From Microbulbifer sediminum (lineage in GTDB: Bacteria > Pseudomonadota > Gammaproteobacteria > Pseudomonadales > Cellvibrionaceae): 39,776 bases of DNA. The notes below the pieces were generated by a model. The model had not been told where the DNA came from, made no database searches, and was given only the letters and a program-made list of their open reading frames with translations. The position numbers were made by a program, and so were the translations under genes. This document shows, piece after piece, positions 6,837-15,883 of this stretch. Location: positions 1 through 39,776 of the forward strand of contig NZ_JAJSAP010000009.1 of NCBI RefSeq assembly GCF_021729035.1, given 5' to 3'. The first letter of the stretch is position 1. Every line of letters begins with the position of its first letter.

Positions 6837-8051
6837 TCAGGGTTGCTCGAGGAACCGCTGCAGGATCTCGTCCAGGTAATCAAAGCCGAACTCAGTGGCC
6901 GCTATGCGCGGCCCCAGCGGCTGCACCAGCTGCAACTGCTCCAGCGATGGCCACTGGCGCTCCAGCACTGACAGCGGGCGCCCGGTATAGGGGGCAAAGG
7001 TCTTCGCGGGCACCCCCCTGACCAACCTCAGGGCGTTCATCAGGAACTCCAGTGGCAACTCTTCAGTGGCCACCGGCTCTAGCAGGGGGAGCTCCAGCGT
7101 CCCGCCCCCCTCCGCCATTGGTGGCGCCGGGGCGCCCTCGGCGAGCGGTAACGCCAGATAGTGGCGCGGCGCCCGGGTACGGCGGCTGCGTAATACCTGC
7201 TCCTCACCGGGCATTGTGACCTTGCCGTGGGCGCCGGCGCCAATGCCCAGGTAGTCGCCAAAAGACCAGTAATTCAGGTTGTGCCGGGACTCCCGGCCCG
7301 CCTGGCTGTAGGCGGAGACCTCGTAGCGCCCGTACCCCTGCAGGGCCAGGTACTCGCGGCCGATGCCCTGCATCGAGACAATATGGGCGGGGCCCGGCAC
7401 CACTGGCGGCGCACTGTAAAAGGCGGTGTTTGGCTCGATCGTCAGCTGGTACCAGGAAATATGCTCGGGTTCCAGCGCCACGGCGCGGCGCAGGTCCGCC
7501 AGCGCATCCTCCTCGCTCTGCTGCGGCAGGCCGTGCATCAGGTCCAGGTTGATATTGTCAAAGCCGGCCCGACGCGCCATGCCCAGCGCGCCCTCTGCCT
7601 CGTCACCGGAGTGGATGCGGCCCAGGTTGTCGAGCTGTTGTGTATCAAAGCTCTGCACTCCGATTGAAAGTCGGTTGACCCCGGCGGCACGATACCCGGA
7701 GAACCTGGCCTGTTCGAAGGTGCCCGGATTGGCCTCCAGGGTAATCTCGATGTCATCCGTAAAGCCCACTTCCCGTTCCGCCGCCGCCAGGATGGCTCCA
7801 ATGGCCTCAGGCGAGAACAGGCTGGGCGTCCCGCCACCGAAGAAGATGCTGTGCAGCTTGCGGCCCTGTACCCAGGGGCGCTGGCTGCGCAGGTCGCGCT
7901 GCAGCTGGGCCACATATTCCGCTTCCGGCAGTGATTCACCTGCAGTGTGGGAGTTGAAATCGCAGTAGGGGCACTTGCGCACGCACCAGGGGATATGCAC
8001 ATACAGGCTGAGCGGCGGCAGCGCCAGCAGGTTGTCTCGTGTTTCCGGCAA
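6837..8051 (-). CDS. hemW: HemW, radical-SAM heme-handling protein
   Basis: HemW (YggW) binds heme and a 4Fe-4S cluster and has been linked to heme delivery to respiratory enzymes. It resembles coproporphyrinogen dehydrogenase HemN but is a separate family. The 404 residues carry the radical-SAM cysteines C-V-R-K-C-P-Y-C (C23, C27, C30) and the FFGGGTPS motif. The HemN-type fourth Cys after CDF is absent: this protein has CDFNSH where HemN has C-x-F-C. The start is a TTG two bases behind the rdgB stop codon; in-frame upstream there is a stop, so no longer start exists. The rdgB-hemW order is shared with Pseudomonas and suggests translational coupling. Confidence 0.94.
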   Translation of the reverse strand: MPETRDNLLALPPLSLYVHIPWCVRKCPYCDFNSHTAGESLPEAEYVAQLQRDLRSQRPWVQGRKLHSIFFGGGTPSLFSPEAIGAILAAAEREVGFTDDIEITLEANPGTFEQARFSGYRAAGVNRLSIGVQSFDTQQLDNLGRIHSGDEAEGALGMARRAGFDNINLDLMHGLPQQSEEDALADLRRAVALEPEHISWYQLTIEPNTAFYSAPPVVPGPAHIVSMQGIGREYLALQGYGRYEVSAYSQAGRESRHNLNYWSFGDYLGIGAGAHGKVTMPGEEQVLRSRRTRAPRHYLALPLAEGAPAPPMAEGGGTLELPLLEPVATEELPLEFLMNALRLVRGVPAKTFAPYTGRPLSVLERQWPSLEQLQLVQPLGPRIAATEFGFDYLDEILQRFLEQP

Positions 8052-8053
8052 CT

Positions 8054-8680
8054 TCAGTCACCACCCTGCATCTGTCCGCGCCCCACCTGGTCCAGCCACA
8101 GTGCCCGGAACTGCTTTACTGCCCGCGCCCGGTGGCTGATCGCATTCTTGATCTCGCGGGGCAACTCCGCGGAGCTGCAGCCCTGCTCCTCGACAAAGAA
8201 CAGCGGATCGTAACCAAACCCCCCTGCGCCGGCGGGCTCGTGCAGGATACGCCCGCTCCAGCGGGCGCTGCACACCAGCGGCACCGGATCGGCATGGTGT
8301 CGCACAAAGGCCAGTGCACAGTGGAAGCTCGCTCCCCGCCGCTGGTCGGGAACACCCGCCAGTGCCTCCAGCAACTTGGCATTGTTGTCGGCGTCCGTGG
8401 CGCCATTGCCGGCATAGCGTGCAGAGTAGATACCCGGTGCGCCGCCGAGCGCGTCCACCGCCAGACCGGAATCGTCCGCCAGCGCCGGCAGGCCGCTGGT
8501 ACGACTGGCGTGGCGCGCCTTGATCAGGGCGTTCTCGATAAAGCTGAGACCGGTTTCATCGGCTTCCGGCACCTCAAAATCTGACTGCGGGACCACAGCG
8601 ATATTCCAGCTGGAAAACAACTGGGAGAATTCCCGCAGCTTGCCGGCATTGCCACTGGCCAGCACTATTTTTTCGATCAT
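8054..8680 (-). CDS. rdgB: dITP/XTP pyrophosphatase RdgB
   Basis: Hydrolyses non-canonical purine triphosphates (dITP, ITP, XTP) to monophosphates and so keeps deaminated bases out of DNA. 208 residues, close to the usual 195-200. It has the N-terminal [11 protein letters not shown] substrate loop, F-x-E-N-A (48-52), the catalytic L-A-D-D-S-G-L (67-73) and GFGYDPLFF near the C-terminus, followed by the family S-H-R-A-R-A. It is followed at once by hemW. A strong terminator at 8742-8769 separates it from the met group, so it must have its own promoter in 8681-8741. Confidence 0.96.
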   Translation of the reverse strand: MIEKIVLASGNAGKLREFSQLFSSWNIAVVPQSDFEVPEADETGLSFIENALIKARHASRTSGLPALADDSGLAVDALGGAPGIYSARYAGNGATDADNNAKLLEALAGVPDQRRGASFHCALAFVRHHADPVPLVCSARWSGRILHEPAGAGGFGYDPLFFVEEQGCSSAELPREIKNAISHRARAVKQFRALWLDQVGRGQMQGGD

Positions 8681-8741
8681 GCAAAGTTTTCCGGGTCAGT
8701 TGTTAGCGTTCGGGCAAGGCGACACTGCAGGCACAAAACGC

Positions 8742-8769
8742 AAAAGCGAGCGCCAGGCGCTCGCTTTTT
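8742..8769. terminator. Intrinsic terminator behind the DUF4426 gene
   Basis: A-run, GCGAGCG-CCAGG-CGCTCGC stem and T-run of five form a symmetrical terminator. It lies between the DUF4426 stop and the rdgB start, and closes the metX-metW-DUF4426 unit read on the minus strand. Confidence 0.85.
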
Positions 8770-8805
8770 CTGCCATGGTGCCGCCGTCAGGAATGGGCGA
8801 ACCCG

Positions 8806-9258
8806 TCAACTGCGTTCCAGCTTGCGCCGGAAGGTAATCGTTTCAGTACGGCCGTCCGGCAGTTTGACTTCCACATTGAACGTCAGGGTCTCCTCATTAT
8901 CGAATCGCAGGGGCGCCAGGTAGTAGACCGCGTCGCCATCGCGGATTTCGATAAACTCGAGCTTGCGCGACTGCTGCATCAGGTTGCTGGCGGTCCCGGA
9001 CATTTCCGCGGTCAGCCCCTTGGTGCCCCCTTCCTTCTCCACTACCGATACGTTCACGAAGGCGCGGTCGCCGGCGCGTACCAGCTGGTAGTTCTGTGCA
9101 ATTTCGGGCTTGATAAAGTCACTGTTGAACACCGAGTAGATCACCCGATAATCGCCAAAGTCCTCAAAACTCTTGATGATCCTGGCGTCCTGTGCAGCCA
9201 CGCTGGCCGCCCAGAACAGCATTACGGCAGCGCCCACTGCAGCTATGATGCGTTTCAC
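8806..9258 (-). CDS. DUF4426 exported protein
   Basis: A 150-residue protein with a signal peptide (MKRIIAAVGAAVMLFWAASVAA, cut before Q-D-A), so periplasmic. The mature part looks beta-rich (R-V-I-Y-S-V-F-N, A-V-Y-Y-L-A-P-L-R-F) and matches the DUF4426 proteins that accompany metW in Pseudomonas-type genomes. No function is known. The start is chosen as GTG at 9258 because GGAGG lies 5 bp before it; an upstream GTG at 9276 would put the ribosome-binding site inside the gene. It is 90 bp behind metW and most likely in the same transcript. Confidence 0.88.
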   Translation of the reverse strand: MKRIIAAVGAAVMLFWAASVAAQDARIIKSFEDFGDYRVIYSVFNSDFIKPEIAQNYQLVRAGDRAFVNVSVVEKEGGTKGLTAEMSGTASNLMQQSRKLEFIEIRDGDAVYYLAPLRFDNEETLTFNVEVKLPDGRTETITFRRKLERS

Positions 9259-9348
9259 GTTCACCTCCTCTGTCACCTGCGGTACACGTTCTGCGGGTCC
9301 CGCCCCAGCGGGGCCGCATGGCGCGCTTTTAGTTGTACTTACTTCAGT

Positions 9349-9939
9349 TTAGCGAGTGAGATGGTAAATTGCTGTCTCGCCGAACAGATTGGGCAGGAAG
9401 TCCTTGAAAGCCCTGCCGGGTAGTGTTTCCGATACTACCTGCCGCTGCAGGATAGTCCAGTCGTTCTCCCGGCAGAGCAGGTCAAAGTCCCGGAAAGTAC
9501 AAAAGTGAATATTGGGCGTGTCATACCACTCGAAAGGTAATAAATCCGACACCGGCATCCGCCCGGAAAAGGCCAGGTGCCAGCGCGCTTTCCACTGGCC
9601 GAAATTGGGGAAGGTGATGATGCACTCGCGCCCTACCCGCAACATTTCCCGCACCACCAGATGCGGCTGGCGCAGGGTTTGCAGCGCCTGGGTCATCACC
9701 ACCGTGTCGAAACTGCCATCGGCGAAATTGCCCAGGCCCTGGTCCAGGTTCTGCTCCACCACACTGACGCCCCGCGCCAGGCAGCGCTCGATCTGCCCGT
9801 GGTCGATCTCAAGGCCATAGCCGCTCACCTGTTTGTTGCGTGCCAGCTGTTCCAGCAGGGCGCCGTCGCCACACCCCAGGTCCAGCACCCGGGTGCCCGG
9901 GGCAATCCAGTCCTGGATAACGTCGAGATCAATACGCAT
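9349..9939 (-). CDS. metW: Methionine biosynthesis protein MetW
   Basis: A class-I SAM-dependent methyltransferase fold protein of 196 residues. The SAM-binding loop is VLDLGCGDG (about 18-26), followed by the acidic end of strand 2 (G-L-E-I-D). MetW is always found beside metX and is thought to assist the homoserine acyltransferase; its own substrate is not settled. The ATG at 9939 overlaps the metX stop by one base (TGATG), which fixes the start and predicts coupled translation. A longer reading to 9963 would sit inside metX and is rejected. Confidence 0.95.
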   Translation of the reverse strand: MRIDLDVIQDWIAPGTRVLDLGCGDGALLEQLARNKQVSGYGLEIDHGQIERCLARGVSVVEQNLDQGLGNFADGSFDTVVMTQALQTLRQPHLVVREMLRVGRECIITFPNFGQWKARWHLAFSGRMPVSDLLPFEWYDTPNIHFCTFRDFDLLCRENDWTILQRQVVSETLPGRAFKDFLPNLFGETAIYHLTR

Positions 9940-11174
9940 CAGTGGCCAGCCTCCCCCATGCACTCCGCCGCGACGCCATCCATGTAAGTACCGAAGACCC
10001 GCCGGTAGCGATCATTCGGCAGCAGGAAGGCATCGTGCCCCATGGCGGATTCGATTTCCGCATAGCTGACCGGGATATTGGCATGCATCAGGGCATCGGC
10101 GATTTCCCGGGAGCGTTCGGGGGCAAAGCGCCAGTCGGAGGTAAAGGACAGCAGCAGGAAGCGGCAGCGCGCGTTGCGGAACGCCGCCACCGGGTCGTCG
10201 CCGTATTCCCGCGCCAGGTCAAAATAGTCCAGTGCGCGGGTCATGAGGATATAGGTGTTGGGGTCGAAACTGCCGGAGAACGTATCTCCCTGGTAGCGCA
10301 GGTAACTCTGCACCTGAAACTCCACCTGTTCCTCCACACCCCGTTCGAAAGTCCCCGAGCGCAGCTCGCGGCCAAACTTGCGGCCCAGGCCGTCATCGGA
10401 CAGGTAGGTGATATGCCCGATCATCCGCGCCACTGCCAGTCCCCGACGCGGCAGACTCCCGTGTTCCAGATAGCGCCCTTCGCAGAAATCCGGGTCCGAC
10501 GTGATCGCCTGGCGTGCGGTTTCATTGAAGGCAATATTCTGCGCAGACAGCTTCATCGCCGAGGCGATCACCACGCAGTGGCGCAGCCGTTGCGGGTACT
10601 CCAGCGCCCAGCGCATCGCCTGCATACCGCCCAGGCTGCCGCCGATCACCGCCGCCCACTGTTCGATCCCAAGGGCGTCCGCCAGACGCGCCTGGCTGTG
10701 TACCCAGTCGCGCACCCGCAGCATGGGAAAATCCGGGCCCCAGGGCTTGCCGGTCCCCGGGTTGGTATCGGCCGGCCCGGTGGAACCGTGGCAGCCTCCC
10801 AGGTTGTTCAGTGACACGACAAAAAACCGGTCGGTGTCGATGGGCTTGCCGGGGCCGATGTAGTTATCCCACCAACCGGGCCGCTTGTCGTCCGGGCTGT
10901 GCCGGCCAGCGGCATGATGGTGGCCTGACAGCGCATGGCAGATGAGCACCGCATTGCTGCGCTCGGCGTTAAGCTCGCCGTAGGTCTCATAGACAAGCGT
11001 GTAATCGCGCAGCGTGCGGCCGCAGGCCAGCTCCAGCGGTTCAGTGAACGTGTGTTGCTGCGGCACCACTATACCGACCGACCCGGTGGCACTGGCCGGT
11101 TCGGATCCGGGGGGCACTGCGCCGGTGTTTCCCGGGCGTGCGCCTGCTGGGGGGGAGACTTTTTCCGTGGACAA
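9939..11174 (-). CDS. metX: Homoserine O-acyltransferase MetX
   Basis: Activates homoserine for methionine synthesis. It is an alpha/beta hydrolase; the catalytic triad is visible as Ser180 in G-G-S-L-G-G-M-Q, Asp347 in F-T-S-D-W-R-F and His380 in M-G-H-D-A-F-L. In Pseudomonas-type metX-metW pairs the acyl donor is succinyl-CoA; acetyl-CoA cannot be excluded from sequence reading alone. The N-terminus carries about 32 extra Pro/Gly/Ala-rich residues before G-S-V-G-I-V. The assumed start is a TTG at 11174 and a later start is possible. First gene of the metX-metW-DUF4426 unit. Confidence 0.95.
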   Translation of the reverse strand: MSTEKVSPPAGARPGNTGAVPPGSEPASATGSVGIVVPQQHTFTEPLELACGRTLRDYTLVYETYGELNAERSNAVLICHALSGHHHAAGRHSPDDKRPGWWDNYIGPGKPIDTDRFFVVSLNNLGGCHGSTGPADTNPGTGKPWGPDFPMLRVRDWVHSQARLADALGIEQWAAVIGGSLGGMQAMRWALEYPQRLRHCVVIASAMKLSAQNIAFNETARQAITSDPDFCEGRYLEHGSLPRRGLAVARMIGHITYLSDDGLGRKFGRELRSGTFERGVEEQVEFQVQSYLRYQGDTFSGSFDPNTYILMTRALDYFDLAREYGDDPVAAFRNARCRFLLLSFTSDWRFAPERSREIADALMHANIPVSYAEIESAMGHDAFLLPNDRYRRVFGTYMDGVAAECMGEAGH

Positions 11175-11244
11175 GGCGGCTTCGCTTGATGATCACAATC
11201 GGGGACGCCCGGCACACCAGGGATGGGCGCACGGGCGTGCGGCA

Positions 11245-11274
11245 AGTTTACGGGAGCGCGCCGGAGAATTACAA
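11245..11274 (-). promoter_or_regulatory. Candidate promoter of metX
   Basis: On the minus strand TTGTAA (11274-11269) and TAAACT (11250-11245) are 18 bp apart. The transcript would begin about 65 nt ahead of the metX start. I saw no clear SAM riboswitch in that leader. Confidence 0.45.
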
Positions 11275-11306
11275 ATGGCCCGTCCGGCCACGCTGACCGG
11301 ACCGTA

Positions 11307-13274
11307 TCAGTTTCTCACCGGTGCCTTCAACGGGGTGACATTGCTGGCACGGGGTGCCGGGGGTATTGGCTGCGGTGACGGCGCGCTGCGACCCAGCAGC
11401 TCCTCCAGTGACGCCAGGGCACTGTCATTGCGCACCACTTCGCTCTCCAGTGCGCGCAGGTCGGTACGCTTGCTCTGGGTTTTCTGCTTCAACTCGGTGA
11501 GCTTGATCAGGTGGCGGTTGAGCAGGTGTTTCTGGTACTGCGCATGCTGCTTGAGCGGCTCCAGCGCCTGGTCGAGCCAACCGTCGGCGGCAGAAATCAG
11601 CTGGCTGTAGAGCCGGCCTACCTCACTGGCCAGGGTCGCCAGGAAACGTTCCGTCAGGCGGTTGCGCCGCGCCAGCAACAGTTGCGGGGAGCGGCGCAGC
11701 TGCGCCGCCTGGCGATGCAGCCCGCGCAGGGCGAAGCGGAAGCTGCCCATATTCAGGTGTTGTTCTCTGGCATTCAGGTGGCCCAGGGAGGAGCGCTCGA
11801 AGATTGCATCCACAACCCGGTTGGCCTGCTCCGCCTCGCGCTCCAGACTGCTAAGCTGGTGGTCCACGCCGTGCATGAAATCGTCGATGGCCTTGGCCAG
11901 GCCCAGCGGGGTCCAGCGCTCGTAAAGGGCACGCCGGGTTTCGTCAATCAGGGCCTGCAGCTGCTGGCTGGACACCGGCTCCAGCAATGCGGCGCGCTGA
12001 CGGGCCAGCATCCGCTGGCTGGACTTCAGGGTGAGCAGTTCCTGGTGACAGAGCTTGTGCTGCTCGCGGGCGGTTTTATGCAGGGCCACCAGCTCTTCGA
12101 GCTGGTCCTTGGTGGTGCCGCTGTTCTGCTCCAGGTGGTTGAGTGCCGCGCGGCCACTGTTGAGCCTGCGCTTCAGCAGGTCGCGGGTGTCGGCCATCAG
12201 GGTAAGCGCCTGGTGCAGGGAGCGGTGCTCGGAAACCTTCTGGCGGTGCTCCAGCAGGCGCTCAACCAGCATGCGCTCGAAGTCCTGGAAGTGGCTGTCC
12301 TGCAGCAACTGCGGGTCGCTTCGGTGTCGGGCTACCAGGGCCTGCTTGGCAGACACCCCCACGACGCTTTCCATGGGCAGCTCCAACAGCTTGGCCACCT
12401 GCGCGCGCATGCCCCGCAGCATCTGCTCATGGTCCTCATCGGGGTCCCCCCAGAGCACATCGATCTTGTTCAGCAGTGCCATCACCGCGGTACCGCGATG
12501 CTCCTTCAATGGCACCAGGTGGGTTTCCCACATGTTCAGGTCGGTACCGCTCACGCCGGCATCGGCGGACAGCAGGAAGGCCACCGCCTGGGCACTGGGC
12601 AGTGTACTCAGGGTCAGCTCGGGCTCGTTGCCCAGGGCATTCAACCCAGGGGTATCGAGAATGCGCAGGCCCTGCGCCAACAGTGGGTGCGGCAGGCAGA
12701 TCAGCGCGTAGCGCCAGGCCGGGATTTCCACCAGGTTGCCATGGCTGTCCAGGTGACGACGATCGAAACCATAGCGGGCCGCCTCCTCCGGTGTCACCGT
12801 CTTGCTGGCGGCAACCTTCTGCAATGCAGCGCGCGTCGCATCCGGGTCGTCGGCATCGAACTCGTGGGTGACCCATTTCTGCGGGATACGGCGGAAGCTC
12901 TCGAGACTGGTATTGGTGGACAGGGTCTCGATCGGCAGCAGCCGCAGGCTGGCCCTTTCACCGCCATCACTGTATATCTCGGTAGGGCACATGGTGGTGC
13001 GCCCGGGCTTCGACGGCAGCAGGCGCTTGCCGTAGGTATGCGACAGCAAGGCATTGATCAACTCGGTCTTGCCGCGGGAAAACTCCCCCACCAGCGCCAG
13101 GGTGAACTGGTCCTCGGCCAGCAGCGCACGGGCCTGCTGCACCACCTGGCGGGCGCCGGCGGAATTGGGAAAGTGCTGCTGCAGCCAGGCATTAAACTCG
13201 GCAAACTGGTAATCGAGCGCTTTTTTCCAGCGATCGTATTCGGCAATGTGCTGTCGCAAGATGGCGTCTTCCAT
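11307..13274 (-). CDS. Dynamin-like GTPase
   Basis: A 655-residue protein with an N-terminal GTPase domain of the dynamin superfamily. G1 is GEFSRGKT (63-70), G3 is D-T-P-G (207-210) and G4 is N-K-I-D (269-272). After about residue 330 it is long, helical and Gln/Arg/Leu-rich, with coiled-coil character (about 350-440 and 560-620), as in bacterial dynamin-like proteins that act on membranes. No membrane span is evident, so attachment would be peripheral. It stands alone between the met genes and yggT, with 216 bp upstream free of genes. Specific role unknown; membrane remodelling or stress protection are possible from the family. Confidence 0.85.
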   Translation of the reverse strand: MEDAILRQHIAEYDRWKKALDYQFAEFNAWLQQHFPNSAGARQVVQQARALLAEDQFTLALVGEFSRGKTELINALLSHTYGKRLLPSKPGRTTMCPTEIYSDGGERASLRLLPIETLSTNTSLESFRRIPQKWVTHEFDADDPDATRAALQKVAASKTVTPEEAARYGFDRRHLDSHGNLVEIPAWRYALICLPHPLLAQGLRILDTPGLNALGNEPELTLSTLPSAQAVAFLLSADAGVSGTDLNMWETHLVPLKEHRGTAVMALLNKIDVLWGDPDEDHEQMLRGMRAQVAKLLELPMESVVGVSAKQALVARHRSDPQLLQDSHFQDFERMLVERLLEHRQKVSEHRSLHQALTLMADTRDLLKRRLNSGRAALNHLEQNSGTTKDQLEELVALHKTAREQHKLCHQELLTLKSSQRMLARQRAALLEPVSSQQLQALIDETRRALYERWTPLGLAKAIDDFMHGVDHQLSSLEREAEQANRVVDAIFERSSLGHLNAREQHLNMGSFRFALRGLHRQAAQLRRSPQLLLARRNRLTERFLATLASEVGRLYSQLISAADGWLDQALEPLKQHAQYQKHLLNRHLIKLTELKQKTQSKRTDLRALESEVVRNDSALASLEELLGRSAPSPQPIPPAPRASNVTPLKAPVRN

Positions 13275-13490
13275 GTATTCCTGTTTTTCTTGTACTGCTA
13301 CTTGTTATTGCGAAATCCTGTTAAGGCCGGACATTGTCCGCCAACGGTGCCATTTATAAAAGCTGGCACGCATACAAACTGCGACCCAGTGCGCGGAATA
13401 CGCACGCGGCAATGGAACGCGGGGAGGCAAAGCGCGCCAAGGCGCAGAGACAGCCATGGCCGCTGCGCCGGGCGGTGAACCGGGCTGTAT

Positions 13491-14096
13491 TCAGAAGGGG
13501 ATATGCCAGAATAGGCTGTAGACAAACGCCGGCATGTTAGCCATCCGGGCAAAGCCCACCAGCAACTTGTCCGCCACGGTCAGCAGGATAAAGAGGAAAA
13601 TAGGGCTGATATCAATCATCCCTAGCGGCGGGATGACTTTGCGTATCGGACCCATGAAGGGCTCCAGCAGCTGGTGCAGCAACAACAACGCCGGATGGTT
13701 GCTCTGCGGTGCAATCCAGCTGAACACGATAGAGATCAGCATGCCCACGAACACAATGGCAATCGTGGTGCTGATACAACCCAGCAACGACCACAACAGT
13801 GCACTTAGGGGATTGACCAGCCCGGCACCGATCATCAGTCCGCAGACGATGATCATCGCCGTCCCCACCAGCAGCGCCAGTACCAGCGACGCCATGTCCA
13901 CTCCGAACATTCCCGGCACCACCTTGCGCAGCGGCAGCAACAGCGGGTTGGTGATTTTCACCACACCCTGGGATATGGGGTTGTAAAAATCTGCCCGTGC
14001 CAGCTGCAACAGGAAGCGCAGCAATACTGCGAAAAGGTAGAGGATCCCCAGTGTGGCAACCAGAAATACGCCGATATTGGAAAAGGTATTGCCCAT
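13491..14096 (-). CDS. yggT: YggT family membrane protein
   Basis: 201 residues with two tandem YGGT modules, each made of two membrane spans around a conserved Asn-Pro/Pro-rich loop (F-Y-N-P-I-S..P-L-R-K-V-V-P-G and N-H-P-A..P-I-R-K-V-I-P-P-L-G). It is an inner membrane protein. The family has been tied to osmotic tolerance and, in other bacteria, to division and thylakoid proteins; its molecular activity is unknown. It is 49 bp behind proC in a yggS-proC-yggT group that is common in gammaproteobacteria. Confidence 0.94.
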   Translation of the reverse strand: MGNTFSNIGVFLVATLGILYLFAVLLRFLLQLARADFYNPISQGVVKITNPLLLPLRKVVPGMFGVDMASLVLALLVGTAMIIVCGLMIGAGLVNPLSALLWSLLGCISTTIAIVFVGMLISIVFSWIAPQSNHPALLLLHQLLEPFMGPIRKVIPPLGMIDISPIFLFILLTVADKLLVGFARMANMPAFVYSLFWHIPF

Positions 14097-14145
14097 GAAT
14101 GGTCCCTGTTAGCTCTGTTATGGGAGTCGTTGCGGTGGTGTCCGG

Positions 14146-14973
14146 TTACTGGTCCAGCTCGCGCGCCATCTGCGCAGCGCGCGCTGCGCAGTCGCCCATG
14201 GCCTTGTCTACCAACTGCTTCAGCCCACCCTGCTCGAAACAGTGGATGGCGCGCTCGGTGGTCCCGCCGGGGGACATCACATTGCGACGCAGCTGGGCCA
14301 CATCGACATCGCTGGCCGTGGCCAGTTTCGCCGCCCCCAGGGCGGTTTGCAAGGTGAGCCGCTCCGCATCGTCGCGGGCCATACCGGCTTTCTCGGCCGC
14401 ATCGATCATGGCTTCCATGAACAGGAAGTAGTAGGCCGGACCGGAGCCCGATACCGCGATGACCTGGTCGATACCCGATTCCTCTTCGACCCAGTGCGCC
14501 AGCCCCACCGCTTCGGCGATGCGCTGGGCCTGCCCGCGCTGTATGTCGCTGACGTCCGCCGCCGCATACAGGCCGGTGACGCCGGTGCCGACCAATGCCG
14601 GAGTATTCGGCATGGCCCGGACCACCGGCACCCCTTCACCCAGCCAGCGCTGGTAAGCCGCCAGCGGGATACCCGCTGCCAGGGTCACGACCAGCGGCTT
14701 GCGCTGTTGCACGGCATCGTGGATGGACTCACACAGGTCCTTCATTACCTGTGGCTTGACCGACAGCACCAGGATATCGGCATCGGCGATGGCACCTTCA
14801 TTATCCGTACCTACCTGTACGCCGGTGCGGGCGGCGAAGTCATCGAGCTTTTCCCGGTTGCGGCCGGTGGCCACGATTTTATCCACAGGATAGCCATCCG
14901 CTACCAGCCCACCGATCACCGCGCCTGCCATGTTGCCGGCACCGCCGATAAATACCATCTTGGGTGTATCCAC
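14146..14973 (-). CDS. proC: Pyrroline-5-carboxylate reductase ProC
   Basis: Catalyses the last step of proline synthesis, reducing pyrroline-5-carboxylate with NAD(P)H. 275 residues, the family norm. The Rossmann loop is F-I-G-G-A-G-N-M-A (8-16), followed by S-V-K-P-Q (about 91-95) and the P5CR signature in the C-terminal half (M-S-P-G-G-T-T). The start is a GTG behind GAGAGG at 5 bp spacing. It is 90 bp behind yggS. Confidence 0.97.
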   Translation of the reverse strand: MDTPKMVFIGGAGNMAGAVIGGLVADGYPVDKIVATGRNREKLDDFAARTGVQVGTDNEGAIADADILVLSVKPQVMKDLCESIHDAVQQRKPLVVTLAAGIPLAAYQRWLGEGVPVVRAMPNTPALVGTGVTGLYAAADVSDIQRGQAQRIAEAVGLAHWVEEESGIDQVIAVSGSGPAYYFLFMEAMIDAAEKAGMARDDAERLTLQTALGAAKLATASDVDVAQLRRNVMSPGGTTERAIHCFEQGGLKQLVDKAMGDCAARAAQMARELDQ

Positions 14974-15063
14974 TGTTACCTCTCGTTGTTGGGTCGTGTC
15001 CGGGCCACCCGGTCCGGGGGCCCGCTAATTATGGCCGCCCGGGGCGGCTTGTGGAAATCGGGC

Positions 15064-15759
15064 TCAACCTCGCCGCCCGAAGATATCAGTACCCACGCGC
15101 ACCATGGTACTGCCCGCCTCGATTGCCGCTTCCAGGTCGCCGGACATTCCCATCGACAGGGTATCCAGCGGCGCCTCCGGCAGATCCTCCCGCAGCTGCT
15201 GCAGCAATGTCGCCAGCGCGGCATGGGGCTCCCGCTGCGCCGCCGCATCTGCCCGCGGGGCGGGGATCGCCATCAGGCCCCGCAGCCGCAGGTTGGGCAG
15301 GCCGGCGACCGCCCGCGCGAGCGCGGGGAGCTCTTCAGGCGCCACCCCGGACTTGCTCTCCTCCGCATCGATATTGACCTGCAGGCAGACATTCAACGGC
15401 GCCATTTCCGCAGGCCGCTGCTCCGACAGGCGCCGGGCGATTTTCAGCCGATCCACGGTGTGCAACCAGTGGAAATGCTCGGCCACCGCGCGGGTCTTGT
15501 TCGACTGCAGCGGGCCGATGAAATGCCAGCAGATCGACAGGCCTGACAGTTCAGCCTGCTTGTCCAGAGCCTCCTGCAGGTAGTTTTCGCCAAAATCGCG
15601 CTGCCCCGCAGCAAAGGCGGCGCGCAGGTCTTCAGCCGGCTTGGTCTTGGAAACCGCCAGCAGTGTCACGCTGTCACTGTCGCGACCGCAGCTACGGCAA
15701 CATGTGACAATCCGCTCACGCACGCGATTGAGGTTTTCGGTGATCTCCGCTTTGCGCAT
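15064..15759 (-). CDS. yggS: PLP homeostasis protein YggS
   Basis: A single-domain, alanine-racemase-like TIM-barrel protein of 231 residues that binds pyridoxal phosphate and keeps vitamin B6 and amino-acid pools in balance; no enzyme activity is established for the family. The PLP lysine is Lys38 in V-S-K-T-K-P, followed by F-G-E-N-Y-L-Q-E and, near the end, S-M-G-M-S-G-D, which holds the phosphate. It is first in the group with proC and yggT and divergent from pilT. TACAAT on the minus strand (15794-15789) is a possible -10 box. Confidence 0.96.
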   Translation of the reverse strand: MRKAEITENLNRVRERIVTCCRSCGRDSDSVTLLAVSKTKPAEDLRAAFAAGQRDFGENYLQEALDKQAELSGLSICWHFIGPLQSNKTRAVAEHFHWLHTVDRLKIARRLSEQRPAEMAPLNVCLQVNIDAEESKSGVAPEELPALARAVAGLPNLRLRGLMAIPAPRADAAAQREPHAALATLLQQLREDLPEAPLDTLSMGMSGDLEAAIEAGSTMVRVGTDIFGRRG

Positions 15760-15883
15760 ATACTAGGTCCGGTACCAGAAATGGGCGGATTGTACTAACA
15801 GAGTCCGGGGAAGGCATATGCTGCCGCCTCGCACAGGTTAAATAATCACCGCATCGGTCCGCCGAAAACAATAAGGTAGCAGT

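Noticed and set aside
11511..13478. A 655-codon open frame on the plus strand opposite the dynamin-like gene
   Set aside because: It mirrors the real gene in GC-rich DNA, has His/Gln/Val-rich low-information sequence, and no motif; the minus-strand frame has intact GTPase motifs.
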